Below are positions 32,778 through 43,087 of a stretch of 64,000 nucleotides of DNA, piece by piece; positions within the stretch are counted from its first letter, which is position 1; every line of letters starts with the position of its first letter. Location: NCBI GenBank assembly GCA_900541575.1, contig UQKO01000006.1:18088-82087 (forward strand), given 5' to 3'. The stretch is from an uncultured Prevotella sp. (lineage in GTDB: Bacteria; Bacteroidota; Bacteroidia; Bacteroidales; Bacteroidaceae). The notes below the pieces were generated by a model. It was not told the origin of the DNA. It made no database searches and saw nothing but the letters and a program-made list of their open reading frames with translations. The translations under genes and the position numbers were made by a program.

Positions 32778-34994
32778 TTACATACGCTCGTGGAACGAAC
32801 GAGAGATTACCTCAAGCTGATGTTCTCGTGAGAGCTTTACGAAGTTTACGGCATAACCGCTCACGCGGATGGTGAGTTGAGGGTACTTCTCGGGATGTTC
32901 CATAGCATCTTCAAGCATTTCGCGATTGAGCACGTTTACGTTGAGGTGGTGGGCACCCTTAGTAAAGTAGCCGTCCATCATTGTAACGAGATTCTCCACA
33001 CGCTCTTCGGGAGTGCGACCGAGGCTTTGGGGCACAATGCTGAATGTGTTGGAAATACCATCCTGTGAGTCGCGATAGCGGAGTTTTGCAACTGAGGCAA
33101 GTGAAGCCACTGCACCGCTCTTATCGCGTCCGTGCATGGGGTTTGCACCTGGTGCGAAAGCTACACCAGCAGCACGGCCGTCGGGGGTAGCACCTGTCTT
33201 CTTACCATACATCACGTTGGAGGTGATGGTCAGGAGCGAGAGCGTAGGCTGAGCGTTCTTGTAGACGGGGAGCTTCTTGAGTTCTTCGTCGAAGTAGTAT
33301 ACGAGGTCCACGCCGAGGTGGTCTACACGATCGTCGTTGTTGCCGAAGCAGGGGAATTCTCCATCGATGTCGAAGCCTTCTGTCAGTCCGATATCGTTGC
33401 GCTTAGCTGTCACCTTGGCATACTTGATAGCCGAAAGTGAGTCAATGGCAATAGAAAGACCTGCTGCACCATAGGCAATGTTGATGGCGGGGTTGGTGTC
33501 GATGAGTGCCATTTGTGCTTTCTCGTAGTAGTACTTGTCGTGCATGTAGTGGATGATGTTCATTGCATCGTTGTAGATACGAGCAATCTGTTTGAGCACG
33601 AGCTTGTAGTTCTTGAGTACTTCGTCGTAGTTAAGTACATCCGAAGTCAGCGTGGGAATGCCTTCTAGCATCACGGTACCCGTCTTTTCGCAGCGTCCGC
33701 CGTTAATGGCGAGGAGCAAAGCTTTAGCCAAGTTGCAACGAGCTCCGAAAAATTGAATTTGCTTACCAATAGCCTGATAGCTCACGCAGCAAGCAATTCC
33801 GTAGTCGTCGTTGCCGCGTACTTCGCGCATCAGTGTGTCGTTTTCGTATTGGATAGACGAGGTGTCTACGCTCACCTTGGCGCAGAAATCTTTCCATCCC
33901 TCGGGAAGTTCAGGGCTCCACAGCACAGTGAGGTTGGGCTCTGGTGAAGGACCGAGGTTGTAAAGCGTCTGGAGGAAACGGAAGGAAGTCTTCGTAACTT
34001 TCAGTGTGCCGTCGTTGAAGCGTCCGCCTAGCGATTCTGTTACCCATGTGGGGTCGCCAGCAAAGATCTCGTTGTAAGCATCCATGCGAAGGTGGCGCAC
34101 CATGCGGAGTTTCATTACAAATTGATCAATGAGTTCCTGTGCAAAAGTTTCATCGATGAGGTCGTGCTTGAGGTCGTGCTCGATGTAGATGTCGAGGAAA
34201 GAAGATACATTGCCCAACGACATGGCAGCACCATCTTGCTCCTTCACGGCTGCAAGGTAAGCCATGTACACCCACTGTACGGCTTCTTGAGCATTTTGTG
34301 CGGGGCGTCCGAGTTCTAAGCCATAGTATTCGCCCATAACCTTCATTTCCTTGAGTGCCTTAATCTGTTCGGCCACTTCCTCGCGCAAACGGATGCGCGC
34401 ATCGGTCATGGGGCTACCGATAGCACGTTTGTCGGCTTCTTTTGCTTCGATGAGGCGGTCAATGCCATATACGGCCAAACGGCGATAGTCGCCAATCACG
34501 CGTCCACGTGCGTAGTTGTCGGGAAGCCCGGTGAGGAAGCCCAGTGAACGGAAGCGACGGATTTCTTCGGTGTAAACGTCGAACACTCCGTCGTTGTGGG
34601 TCTTGCGGTAGTGAGTGAAGATATCTTTCACGTGCTCATTGACAGGGTGGCCCTGCTGTGCGCAAGCTTTTTCCACTACCTTAATGCCGCCGAAGGGCTT
34701 GATAGCACGTTTCAGAAGTTCGTCGGTCTGCAAGCCAACAATGAGTTCGTTGTCTTTATCAATGTAACCAGCTTTGTGCGAAGAGATGGTCGAAACAGTG
34801 TCGGGGTCGAGCGAGCGTACACCGCCGTTGGCACGTTCCTCTTCGAGTGCCTGCAAACAGATGTTCCACAGTTTGTGTGTGCGTTCGGTAGGTCCAACGA
34901 GGAAAGACGCGTCTCCTTCATAAGGAGTAATGTTGCGCTTTACGAAGTCGGTCACGTTGATTTGCTCTGTCCAAGGTCCTTCGATGAAGTTCAT
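32778..34994 (-). CDS. pflB: Formate C-acetyltransferase (pyruvate formate-lyase)
   Basis: A 738-aa glycyl-radical enzyme cleaving pyruvate with CoA to acetyl-CoA and formate under anaerobic conditions. The catalytic Cys pair is at 402-403 ([10 protein letters not shown]) and the radical Gly at 713 in RVSGYAVNF near the C-terminus. Length fits PflB. The activase gene is not adjacent; a pflA homologue lies about 11.5 kb away at 46474. It has its own promoter and terminator. Confidence 0.95.
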   Translation of the reverse strand: MNFIEGPWTEQINVTDFVKRNITPYEGDASFLVGPTERTHKLWNICLQALEEERANGGVRSLDPDTVSTISSHKAGYIDKDNELIVGLQTDELLKRAIKPFGGIKVVEKACAQQGHPVNEHVKDIFTHYRKTHNDGVFDVYTEEIRRFRSLGFLTGLPDNYARGRVIGDYRRLAVYGIDRLIEAKEADKRAIGSPMTDARIRLREEVAEQIKALKEMKVMGEYYGLELGRPAQNAQEAVQWVYMAYLAAVKEQDGAAMSLGNVSSFLDIYIEHDLKHDLIDETFAQELIDQFVMKLRMVRHLRMDAYNEIFAGDPTWVTESLGGRFNDGTLKVTKTSFRFLQTLYNLGPSPEPNLTVLWSPELPEGWKDFCAKVSVDTSSIQYENDTLMREVRGNDDYGIACCVSYQAIGKQIQFFGARCNLAKALLLAINGGRCEKTGTVMLEGIPTLTSDVLNYDEVLKNYKLVLKQIARIYNDAMNIIHYMHDKYYYEKAQMALIDTNPAINIAYGAAGLSIAIDSLSAIKYAKVTAKRNDIGLTEGFDIDGEFPCFGNNDDRVDHLGVDLVYYFDEELKKLPVYKNAQPTLSLLTITSNVMYGKKTGATPDGRAAGVAFAPGANPMHGRDKSGAVASLASVAKLRYRDSQDGISNTFSIVPQSLGRTPEERVENLVTMMDGYFTKGAHHLNVNVLNREMLEDAMEHPEKYPQLTIRVSGYAVNFVKLSREHQLEVISRSFHERM

Positions 34995-35171
34995 TGTAAA
35001 AATGGGGTTTAGAGTTATAAAAGCATATTGTCTTCGTGCTCTTACACTAGGCTTTGTGGCTCGTGTAGTGGGCAGAAGAACAATAATGTGAATTCAAATG
35101 TGTGAGTAGTTGTAGAATAAAAGCTTGCTAATGTTCGTGTAAGCTTGTCTGAGTGTCTGTGTTTCTACGTG

Positions 35172-35179
35172 CAAAGGTA
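35172..35179 (-). promoter_or_regulatory. pflB promoter
   Basis: Minus-strand -7 element TACCTTTG with a TTTTTTGC -33 element at 35199-35206. The implied leader is about 170 nt. Confidence 0.65.
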
Positions 35180-35206
35180 CGATTTATGCGTCATACTTGC
35201 AAAAAA

Positions 35207-35500
35207 TCAAGCAGATATTATTAACTATTTTGTAATAAATACAATGTTTGCGTAGCCGACTTTGCAGTTCGTGGAAATGCTCACGATGAGTATTATTGTG
35301 CGCGCACGATATGAATTTATGTTCCCATTTAATGCCCCAATTCTCGAGGCATCTCTACATGTTCCGAGAATGTCAATCTTCGAAGAATATTCTGTTGGTA
35401 CAGGAATGGTTCTCTGTGCTTACAAGAGTTGTCGTGTGAGAACACTTAGCCTCCCATATATAGGCGGTAAGCCTAACTATAATACCTTCTATCTTGATTA
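35207..35500. other. Intergenic region between pflB promoter and phytase-like gene
   Basis: No convincing gene, RNA or repeat. An 80-codon open frame at 35262-35504 has atypical composition and no start signal, so I leave it out. Confidence 0.4.
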
Positions 35501-36568
35501 CTAATTGCTAAGGACAATCACCTTGATATAGTCTTTTAGACGGAATGGACCTTTGCGATACCCACCTTGCGAATCGTTGACGAGCAACAATGTTCGTCGG
35601 CCATCGTTTAGTGTTCGACCAAGACACATACCCTCGTAGTTGGCAAAGTTGAGATGGAATGGTTGCACCTGTGTGGTCCAGTCGGCTAGGAGGTGTTTGT
35701 CAAGGAAAATGTTGGGATCCAGTGTCTTTAAGTCAGTGTTGCTATCAATCTGTTCGCTCTCTTGTGGATTCACCCAAAAGAGTTTACAGCGTGCAGTGCT
35801 GCTTAGGCCCCCATGTGTCACGTTGGCTTCACGTTCCAAGATGAGTAGACGTCCATCGGGTAGGGGTGTCATTTCTGACACACCATAGACGTAAATCTTA
35901 CCAAAGTCGGAAGATTGCCCTCGGTCCATCCGGTAGGCATACTGCGCCACAGGTTGCAAATTATCATCGAAAGCTTGCAGTCGGAGTAGATTTTGTGCTT
36001 CAGGATGTGCTTCGCTAGCTGCAGGCCCGTCGGAAAGTAGAGTGCTTTCCGTAGTGGTCCAAAAGCGATGGGCATGGGCGTCATAGCATAGCGACTCAAA
36101 GCCATAGTTGTTTATGATGTTCTGGCGCGAGAAAATCTGTGGTACATTGAGTTCGCGTCCCGTGGGCTGACCATTCATGTTATATTCGAGGATACGCTGG
36201 TCGCCTTCACCGCTAATGAAGAGGGTGCCCTTTGGGGAAAAGAAGGCAATTCCTTCGCAGTCGCGCATGGAACGCCCGTCGGCATTGACTTTGGGATGGC
36301 TATTTCCTTGGAAACTTTCCATATACACCTGGGTAACTTCTCCTGTCGTAGCATTCTGATCGATGCGGAAGATGAAGAAACCATCAGCGGGTGTATCGTC
36401 GCTCACCAAGGCATATCGATTGCCGCCTAGCGAAGTGATGCCACTATAGCTAGAGGTACCAATCCCCCATTTAGAGAGTGACACCTGTTTGAGTTCACGA
36501 GCCGTTTGTGCTGCCGCATTGAGTGAAGCGCTAATGGTGAGTAGGGCGAGAAAGGTTCGAATGTTCAT
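35501..36568 (-). CDS. Exported phytase-like/esterase-like protein
   Basis: A 355-aa protein with signal peptide (MNIRTFLALLTISASLNAAA). It resembles the 'esterase-like activity of phytase' family: SGITSLGGNRYALVSDD at the start, DCEGIAFFSPKGTLFISGEG and NYGFESLCYD in the middle, and NFANYEGMCLGRTLNDGRRT near the end, as beta-propeller blades. Substrate unknown; the family name comes from fusions, and phytase activity is not implied. Confidence 0.8.
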   Translation of the reverse strand: MNIRTFLALLTISASLNAAAQTARELKQVSLSKWGIGTSSYSGITSLGGNRYALVSDDTPADGFFIFRIDQNATTGEVTQVYMESFQGNSHPKVNADGRSMRDCEGIAFFSPKGTLFISGEGDQRILEYNMNGQPTGRELNVPQIFSRQNIINNYGFESLCYDAHAHRFWTTTESTLLSDGPAASEAHPEAQNLLRLQAFDDNLQPVAQYAYRMDRGQSSDFGKIYVYGVSEMTPLPDGRLLILEREANVTHGGLSSTARCKLFWVNPQESEQIDSNTDLKTLDPNIFLDKHLLADWTTQVQPFHLNFANYEGMCLGRTLNDGRRTLLLVNDSQGGYRKGPFRLKDYIKVIVLSN

Positions 36569-36613
36569 AGGCGTGGTAGTTTTATATTTTATGGGATGTT
36601 GCTCCCTGATATG

Positions 36614-37657
36614 CTACTCGTCGAGCAAAAGGTCCATAACCATAGGCTGAGCTGCCATAAACATTGCAGCAAGTCCGCCAGGCGTGACAATACTTTCGGG
36701 CTTTTCATTCGTGAGATGTACTCGGCCATTCTCTACGATGTACCAACCATTATTCTCGGGGATGTCGAGGTCGCCTTCCACACCGATATGGAGTTGGAAT
36801 CCAGGATTGGGAGTGGCAATGGCTGAAAGGAAGCGCGGCACGTTGATGACGCGTGCCATGGCATAGGGTATAGAGCCTTTGAGCGAACCGGGCAAGCAGA
36901 ATCGTCGATACACTTTATCCACTTCACAATGGCGACATAGATAATCTACGAAAGCAGCGCGCGTGGCCGTCTCCGTGATTGCCAACGTGCGGATGTATAC
37001 ACGGCCGTTGGGCTCTTTTACTGCCAGGCAGAATCCCACCAAGCGGCGCTTACGATGAGCTACGAGCACGTATCCATTCTCAATGTCGGCATCCTCAAGG
37101 GCTGCAAAGAAGTCATTTTCCGATGGGTGTACCATGAAAGGCAAATCGCTGGTAAGTCGGCGGTAGAACACGTAGAGTTCGTTCGCCCATTCATCGGGTT
37201 CAGACACCTCTATCTTGCTAAAGTCGCCATCGTTGGTGACGTCGAGAGGAAGTTCTTGGCGATAGACGGAAGTCCAAAAGGATCCATGTTGCGGTTTTTC
37301 GTAGAAGTGGCGATTGTCTTCGCCATCGGGCACGAGAAAACTCAGTGTGGCGCCTTGATTGAATAATCGGCGGTGGGCTTCGTGTATAAGGTTGGAGGCA
37401 TAGCCCTTGCCCCGATACTGAGGCAACGTGGCAAGTCCTGAGATGTAGCCGGCGCGATGTACGGAGCCATAGAACGTCATACGGTAGGGGATGAGCTGCA
37501 TAGCAGCCACTACGTGGCCATCGTGACGGATGGTGAGGTTGTCCTCATCGGTATATTTCTCTTCAAAGTATACGTCCATGAAGTCTTCAGAATCATGGAA
37601 ACACGTGCGCCAAAGGTCGCGCGTTTGTTGCTTGATTTCTTCGGGTGAAAGGAGCAT
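36614..37657 (-). CDS. GNAT family N-acetyltransferase (Eis-like)
   Basis: 347 aa. The N-terminal GNAT domain has the acetyl-CoA loop in SGLATLPQYRGKGYASNLI (about 72-90), then a second acyltransferase-like half and a C-terminal SCP2-like region (about 245-345). This domain order is that of Eis-type acetyltransferases. Substrate unknown. It is followed 46 bp later by the phytase-like gene; functional linkage is doubtful. Confidence 0.82.
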   Translation of the reverse strand: MLLSPEEIKQQTRDLWRTCFHDSEDFMDVYFEEKYTDEDNLTIRHDGHVVAAMQLIPYRMTFYGSVHRAGYISGLATLPQYRGKGYASNLIHEAHRRLFNQGATLSFLVPDGEDNRHFYEKPQHGSFWTSVYRQELPLDVTNDGDFSKIEVSEPDEWANELYVFYRRLTSDLPFMVHPSENDFFAALEDADIENGYVLVAHRKRRLVGFCLAVKEPNGRVYIRTLAITETATRAAFVDYLCRHCEVDKVYRRFCLPGSLKGSIPYAMARVINVPRFLSAIATPNPGFQLHIGVEGDLDIPENNGWYIVENGRVHLTNEKPESIVTPGGLAAMFMAAQPMVMDLLLDE

Positions 37658-37817
37658 GGTGTGTTCGCGGTTATTATAGAGTCGTGTTGGTGAGAGTGGT
37701 TAGCGAGTAGTGTGAGATTGTTGACGTATTACTCTGTTGACCTCTCTGTATGTCACCAAAGGGTTTTATCTATGGGGTATGAGGACGTCTTCCTCACTAA
37801 AAAAACTGTATACCATC

Positions 37818-38735
37818 TCAGTGAAGGGTCGGCAGATGTTTGGTGGTGACAGTATATTTGTGGAGTAGCAATTCGGGATGGTAGGATAGTTTAGAATGAC
37901 GTAGGCCTTCTATGCCGAGATCTTCTTCACGATTGAGGTAGATAAATTGTTCGGGCAGGGAACGAGCGAAGTCACGATTGATTGTGGCGAATGCCCCCTC
38001 AAAACTAGTATCGGCTTTCTCTGCGCAAACGTCGAAGGTGTCGGAATTGATGGGAGCACCATAGGTGAAAGCAATAATCTTTCCGTCTACGCGAATCACA
38101 CCGCCGCGGCCTTCGAGTTCTGCCCAATGGTCGAACACAGTCTGCATGGCGCAGCGTTCAGATTCATAGGTGAAGTCGCCTGCATCTGTCTCCTTAGTCT
38201 TCTCTTGTGCCCAGAGGGTGTCGAGGCGTAGACATTCATCGAAATGACTAGGATTGAGAGATTCGAATGTGTAGTCGGGATGAGCGGCAGTGAAGCGATT
38301 GACGAAGTTGCGCTTTGCTTGTAGTTTCTTGCCTGATAGCGTGGCCAATTTAGTGCGGAGGTAGAGATAGTCTGTAAAGTTGCGGTCGGCCGAGGCGTAA
38401 AAGCATCCTGGCATGGCAGCATCAAGCATGGCAAACGATCGTTCGCAAACATCAAACATGAGAAAAGGATGTCCCTGTTGTTCGGAGTCAGCAATGAGTT
38501 CTTGCATAATGGCTTTCCAATCACCTTGGCCAATGGGTGACATGTAGGCATTGTGTCCGTCGGCCTTGAATCGAAACAGAAGCCATCCCTTGTGGAGTGC
38601 TACCTCTGTGTGGTAGAGAAAACTCCAACTGATGAGGTTGATGAAACTTAGGTTGCAGTCGCGGTTATCGGTCGGGTACACGCTCTGTACGATGATGTCT
38701 TTGTCGGCAAGCGTGAGCGGATGGAAAGGAATCAT
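37818..38735 (-). CDS. DUF2156 (phosphatidylglycerol lysyltransferase-like) protein
   Basis: 305 aa, matching the soluble C-terminal domain of MprF-like enzymes (DUF2156, GNAT fold): MIPFHPLTLADKDIIVQSVY, KLSGKKLQAKRNFVNRFTA, VIRVDGKIIAFTYGAPI, and the end YLNREEDLGIEGLRHSKLSY. No membrane part is present, so it is probably not an aminoacyl-phosphatidylglycerol synthase. Function unknown. It forms a same-strand run with the lipoprotein upstream (40 bp) and the GNAT gene downstream. Confidence 0.82.
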   Translation of the reverse strand: MIPFHPLTLADKDIIVQSVYPTDNRDCNLSFINLISWSFLYHTEVALHKGWLLFRFKADGHNAYMSPIGQGDWKAIMQELIADSEQQGHPFLMFDVCERSFAMLDAAMPGCFYASADRNFTDYLYLRTKLATLSGKKLQAKRNFVNRFTAAHPDYTFESLNPSHFDECLRLDTLWAQEKTKETDAGDFTYESERCAMQTVFDHWAELEGRGGVIRVDGKIIAFTYGAPINSDTFDVCAEKADTSFEGAFATINRDFARSLPEQFIYLNREEDLGIEGLRHSKLSYHPELLLHKYTVTTKHLPTLH

Positions 38736-38775
38736 AGCTAGTGAGGTGTGTTGGAGAGGAGAGAAAAAGGACTGG

Positions 38776-39408
38776 TTAGGGAGTGAAAGGAAAAGTCATT
38801 GTCTGCGGTCCACTGAACGTGTTTATCGTGAGGCGAAGGGAGTCGGTGTCTACGCGGAGCAACGATTGCAAAGGACGTAGAGGAAGCGACAGAAATGTGT
38901 CACGGGTGTAGTAGAGCGGGTCGCGATTCTGGTCGTGAATAAGTTCTACGCAGAGCGTACGTGTACCATTGGTATGGCGTACGAAGTCTGTTTGGTTAAA
39001 TCCTAGATAGTGTACAGCTTGCGCTGTGCCTTGTATTGCAAGTCGCAGGTTGATGTAGTGAGCACCTTGCCAACAGGCGGTGAGTCCAACGGGGTCGGTC
39101 TTCGTATGTTCGGAAGCAATATGAGCCACTTTCGGGGTGAGCACATTGGCTCGTTGATGAAGCGTTACTTTTTCTCCTTCAAGGGTGAAAAGCGCTTGTA
39201 TGCGATAAGTAGAGTCGGCCTTTAGCCCACCGATGGTCTGAGTTAGCGGAAGTTCCCTCCCATCGTCGAGTCCTATGCGCGAGGCACATCCCGAGCCATC
39301 GGCCGTGAGTTCGGCCAATGAAATTTGATAAGCGGGCTGTGGTGCTTCATCTTTGCTACAACTCGCAAGAGTGAGTAAAATGACGATAGGAAGGACAAAA
39401 TACTTCAT
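38776..39408 (-). CDS. Hypothetical lipoprotein
   Basis: A 210-aa protein with lipoprotein signal (MKYFVLPIVILLTLASC, lipid Cys at 17). The rest appears beta-rich with regular strands (YRIQALFTLEGEKVTLHQRA, INLRLAIQGTAQAVHYLGF). It is reminiscent of NigD-like Bacteroidetes lipoproteins, but the similarity is too weak to assign. Same-strand neighbour of the DUF2156 gene. Confidence 0.7.
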   Translation of the reverse strand: MKYFVLPIVILLTLASCSKDEAPQPAYQISLAELTADGSGCASRIGLDDGRELPLTQTIGGLKADSTYRIQALFTLEGEKVTLHQRANVLTPKVAHIASEHTKTDPVGLTACWQGAHYINLRLAIQGTAQAVHYLGFNQTDFVRHTNGTRTLCVELIHDQNRDPLYYTRDTFLSLPLRPLQSLLRVDTDSLRLTINTFSGPQTMTFPFTP

Positions 39409-39460
39409 TGCTTTTCTTCTTTGTATGAAGATTAAGTTTCGGGGGAAGTCGTTTGTAAAG

Positions 39461-39497
39461 CCCCCTCTCTGCCTTAGAGATTGAGTGAAGAGGGGGG
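39461..39497 (-). terminator. Terminator-like hairpin after the acyltransferase
   Basis: CCCCCTCT / AGAGGGGG around a 21-nt loop, with CTTT following on the minus strand. It separates the ddl-acyltransferase unit from the lipoprotein gene. Confidence 0.5.
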
Positions 39498-39567
39498 TAG
39501 CTCCTTATATGTACTCTTCTCATTAACTTACTTTCCGAGTGTTCATCCTTTTCTTCAACAGGTGAAA

Positions 39568-40728
39568 CTACGATTTGTCAAGGCTTTTCAGATGATTGAT
39601 GAGCGGATTGGCATACATCGTAAGAATGCGCTCTCGCAGGAATATTTCATCTTTATTGGGCAAATCTATAAGGGCAATACGTTGCTCAAGATAGGTTTCG
39701 AAGGAGGCCTTCTCGGTTTCGGTGTAATGTGTCGTGTAGTCCGTTGATTTATGGAGCAAATCAAGTGCAATGTAATTGTTGGCAAATAGCTCATAGCCCT
39801 GATGGATAGCTTTGTCTATGCGTTCGGCCACGGCTTTGAAAAATTCTCCTTTCGGTAAAGAGGCATATTTGTCAATCCATGTGTTAATGGGAGGGGCGAT
39901 GCGGTAGACTACATGGCCTTTCTTACCAAAAATGCCCGTTTGCATATTGTCGAGATCTGCTTGTTGCGACTTCTTATAGGAGGCGTCGTCGCGCTTCTGC
40001 TGAAATTCCTTCGCCTTGAGAAAATCGCAAGGGTCGTACTCATACGATATCGTGAGTGGCGTGATGTTTAGCGATTTAAGTCTTTCTATCGGAGTGCCTT
40101 CGCCTCCCATGGCCATCATCTTGAGGATAGATTCTTGCGTACGATCGTTGGAATCCTTAGCACGTCCCTCCCGCTGCGCTATCCAAATGCCTTCGTGCTT
40201 CTCGTTTATGGCAAAGTGCATATATTCACTCATGCGCTTGCTAGACATTAGCATCTCACGCATGCTTACCGAGCGTTGTACGATGAAGGATTTGTTGAGG
40301 CGCACGAGCGTACGAATCCAAGGAAAAATGAGTAGGTTGTCGCCAATGGCTATCTCAATAGTGTTGTCAAATCCATTGTCGATGAGCAAGATGTCAAGCA
40401 GTGCGGAGTCGAGTACTATGTCGCGGTGGTTGGACACGAAAGTGTAGGCTGCCGTACGTTCCTGCGCAGGAATAGATGTAGCATCGAGCGTGAGGCTTGT
40501 GGCACATTGGGCTACGAGTTGCTTGATTAGAGGGTAAAAAAATGCTTTCTGTATCTCTAGGCTATTCTTGCATGATTTTGCCTTGGCTTTCAGTGCTTCC
40601 AATGGAATGCCTTTGAAAAACGACTGGATGATGGAGCAGAAGCTAGAGTCATCAAAGAGTTCGTCGATGGCACCAGGAATCTCCTCGGGAAGAAGCGGGC
40701 GGATTGCGTCGAAATCGTGTATATTCAT
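39568..40728 (-). CDS. PlsC-like 1-acyl-glycerol-3-phosphate acyltransferase family protein
   Basis: 386 aa. The acyltransferase motif I is NHRDIVLD (H-x4-D form), with a substrate motif near WIAQREGRAKDS and the later LNITPLTISYEYDP. It is longer than housekeeping PlsC, with helical extensions at both ends; in Bacteroidetes such proteins often add acyl chains to ornithine, glycine or other lipids. It lies 58 bp downstream of ddl in the PASTA-rluD-ddl operon. Confidence 0.8.
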   Translation of the reverse strand: MNIHDFDAIRPLLPEEIPGAIDELFDDSSFCSIIQSFFKGIPLEALKAKAKSCKNSLEIQKAFFYPLIKQLVAQCATSLTLDATSIPAQERTAAYTFVSNHRDIVLDSALLDILLIDNGFDNTIEIAIGDNLLIFPWIRTLVRLNKSFIVQRSVSMREMLMSSKRMSEYMHFAINEKHEGIWIAQREGRAKDSNDRTQESILKMMAMGGEGTPIERLKSLNITPLTISYEYDPCDFLKAKEFQQKRDDASYKKSQQADLDNMQTGIFGKKGHVVYRIAPPINTWIDKYASLPKGEFFKAVAERIDKAIHQGYELFANNYIALDLLHKSTDYTTHYTETEKASFETYLEQRIALIDLPNKDEIFLRERILTMYANPLINHLKSLDKS

Positions 40729-40785
40729 GGTGGAGAAGGTAGAATGGTTTGTGTGAGTATAAGGGGATAGATAGGAGATTACTCC

Positions 40786-41784
40786 TTAGCTAAGTTTGCC
40801 TTCGATAATATCGCTCAATACATCTTTGATGTCGATACCAGCAGCGCGTACTTGCTGTGGAATGAAGCTAGTGGCGGTCATGCCTGGAGTTGTGTTGATT
40901 TCGAGCATATTGATTTGTTCCTTGCCTTTTTCGCCAGAGAGGATGTAGTCTATTCGAATGATGCCGTAGCAATTTAGTATCTTGTAAATGTGCTTGGTCA
41001 TCTCGCTTACGCGTTGTGCTGTTTCAGGGGCAATACGAGCGGGTGTGATTTCATCCGACTTATTGTTGTACTTTGCATCATAGTCGAAGAACTCGTCATG
41101 CGTCACTACTTCGGTGATGGGGAAGGTGTATATTTCACCATTCTGCTTCTTGTAGCAACCACAGGTGATTTCCGTGCCACTCATCATCTTCTCTACCATC
41201 ACTTCGTCGCTCTCTACCATTGCCTTCTCTATGGCGGCGCGCAGTGCATCTGCAAATTTTACCTTGGTTACGCCGAAACTAGAACCTCCAGCGTTGGGCT
41301 TAACAAAGCAAGGTATTCCTAGGCGCTCAGCAAGTTGCTTCTCTGTGTCGGTAGTCACAACATCACCCTTGCGGATAAGCATTGAGTCTGAAACGTGTAT
41401 TTCGGGGAAGGAACGCAAAAAACTATTGAGCGCAAACTTATTGAATGTCATAGCTTCTACTAGCACTCCGCTAGTGGAATAGGGCATGCCAATCATGTCG
41501 AAGTAGCCTTGTAAGAGACCATTCTCACCAGGTGTGCCGTGGATGGTGATATAAGCGAAGTCGAACTCGTGGCGGCCATCGGCTGCGGTAAACGAAAAGT
41601 CTTCGCGGTTGACATGGCAAGTTTCTTGGTCGTAAAGTACAGTCCAATTACCTGCTTTGATTTCTACAATGTAGCAGTTATACTTGTCTTTGTCCATGAA
41701 GGACAGAATACCTTCGGCTGAGCGGAGGGATACATCATGCTCAGAGGAGTCTCCTCCGGCTACAATGGCGATTGTACGTTTCAT
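40786..41784 (-). CDS. ddl: D-alanine-D-alanine ligase
   Basis: A 332-aa ATP-grasp ligase making D-Ala-D-Ala for peptidoglycan. Recognisable are AIVAGGDSSEHDVSLRSAE, ITIHGTPGENGLLQGYFDM, PCFVKPNAGGSSFGVTKV and the metal-binding EINTTPGMT at the C-terminus. The Ser/Tyr loop is Y-x-S-G (MPYSTSG). Third gene of the PASTA-rluD-ddl-acyltransferase unit. Confidence 0.95.
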   Translation of the reverse strand: MKRTIAIVAGGDSSEHDVSLRSAEGILSFMDKDKYNCYIVEIKAGNWTVLYDQETCHVNREDFSFTAADGRHEFDFAYITIHGTPGENGLLQGYFDMIGMPYSTSGVLVEAMTFNKFALNSFLRSFPEIHVSDSMLIRKGDVVTTDTEKQLAERLGIPCFVKPNAGGSSFGVTKVKFADALRAAIEKAMVESDEVMVEKMMSGTEITCGCYKKQNGEIYTFPITEVVTHDEFFDYDAKYNNKSDEITPARIAPETAQRVSEMTKHIYKILNCYGIIRIDYILSGEKGKEQINMLEINTTPGMTATSFIPQQVRAAGIDIKDVLSDIIEGKLS

Positions 41785-41886
41785 AACGGATATGTTAATC
41801 TTTTTTCGTAGATTCTTATTTTAGGGTGTTGCTATACATCGGTGGAATATAAAAACCAATTTTGTGTAGCCACCCTTTAAATGTGA

Positions 41887-42996
41887 TTATTGTCCCTTGA
41901 CCTGTGCACTTTCTAGTAAAGTGTCCCACTTTTGTAGTAGAGCTGTCATATCGGTGGGCAGTTCGGTGGTGAAGTCCATTTCTTTGCCTGTCTTGGGATG
42001 TTTGAAGCCAAGGGTGCGAGCATGCAAGGCCTGACGCGGACAAGTGGCGAAACAATTACGGATAAAGCTGTTGTAGCTTCCCGAGGAATTTCCACGCAAC
42101 ACTTTGTCGCCTCCATAGCGCTCATCGTTGAAGAGAGGATGACCGATATGTTTCATGTGTACGCGAATTTGGTGAGTGCGTCCTGTCTCAAGAATGCATT
42201 CCACCAAGGTGACGTAGCCATAGCGCTTCAGCACTCGGTAATGAGTCACTGCATGTTTGCCAATCCCAGACTCGGGGGCAAATACGGTCATTTGCATGCG
42301 GTCGCGTGGATTGCGGGCAATGTTTCCTTCGATGCGTCCTTCGTCGTCAGTGAGGTTGCCCCATACGAGGGCATTGTAGCGGCGGCGTGTGGTCTTATTG
42401 AAAAACTGTACACCAAGCTTCGTCTTTGCATCGGCTGTCTTTGCTACTACGAGTAACCCTGAGGTGTCTTTATCTATGCGATGCACAAGCCCCACAGCGG
42501 GATCATTAGGGTCGTATTTGGGATCGTCTTTTAGATGCCACGCAATAGCGTTGACAAGTGTACCTGTATAATTCCCGCATCCAGGGTGTACCACCAAGCC
42601 TGCAGGCTTATTGATAACGAGCAATTCGCTATCTTCGTATATGATGTCGAGGGGAATATCTTCTGCCTCTATCTTGTTTTCATATCTTGGCCGGTCGAGT
42701 AGGAGCGTCACAACATCGAAAGGCTTTACTCGGTAGTTGCTCTTGACGGGCCTGTCGTTTACGTGGATAAAACCTGCCTTAGCTGCTGCTTGTATGCGGT
42801 TACGCGATGTGTCGCGTAGGTGATCCATTAGAAATTTGTCTACGCGCAGTAATTGCTGTCCTTTGTCTGCCACTACGCGGTAGTGCTCATATAGCTCAGC
42901 TGATTCTTCACCTTCTTCATCGTCGTCGAGTTCGATGGCTTCAGCACAGCTGCTTAGTGTATCTTGGTAATCGTTGGGGTCGATAATTTCTTCCAA
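41887..42996 (-). CDS. rluD: RluA family 23S rRNA pseudouridine synthase
   Basis: 369 aa. An S4 RNA-binding domain (about 50-110, RVDKFLMDHLRDTSRNRIQA) is followed by the synthase domain with the catalytic Asp in HRIDKDTSGLLVVAKT. Also visible are VINKPAGLVVHPGCGNYTGT and CILETGRTHQIRVHM. It probably forms pseudouridines in 23S helix 69 as RluD. An acidic N-terminal extension (LDDDEEGEESAE) is typical of Bacteroidetes members. Confidence 0.9.
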   Translation of the reverse strand: MEEIIDPNDYQDTLSSCAEAIELDDDEEGEESAELYEHYRVVADKGQQLLRVDKFLMDHLRDTSRNRIQAAAKAGFIHVNDRPVKSNYRVKPFDVVTLLLDRPRYENKIEAEDIPLDIIYEDSELLVINKPAGLVVHPGCGNYTGTLVNAIAWHLKDDPKYDPNDPAVGLVHRIDKDTSGLLVVAKTADAKTKLGVQFFNKTTRRRYNALVWGNLTDDEGRIEGNIARNPRDRMQMTVFAPESGIGKHAVTHYRVLKRYGYVTLVECILETGRTHQIRVHMKHIGHPLFNDERYGGDKVLRGNSSGSYNSFIRNCFATCPRQALHARTLGFKHPKTGKEMDFTTELPTDMTALLQKWDTLLESAQVKGQ

Positions 42997-43087
42997 AGTA
43001 GTGTTGTTAATAAGTGTGGGGCACAGAGTGCAAAGAAGTGTCGTAGATATAGGAATGGCGATGAAATATACAGCCTTGAAAGGTGTA

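Noticed and set aside
35262..35504. 80-codon frame upstream of pflB
   Set aside because: No ribosome site or recognisable protein; it overlaps the end of the phytase-like gene.
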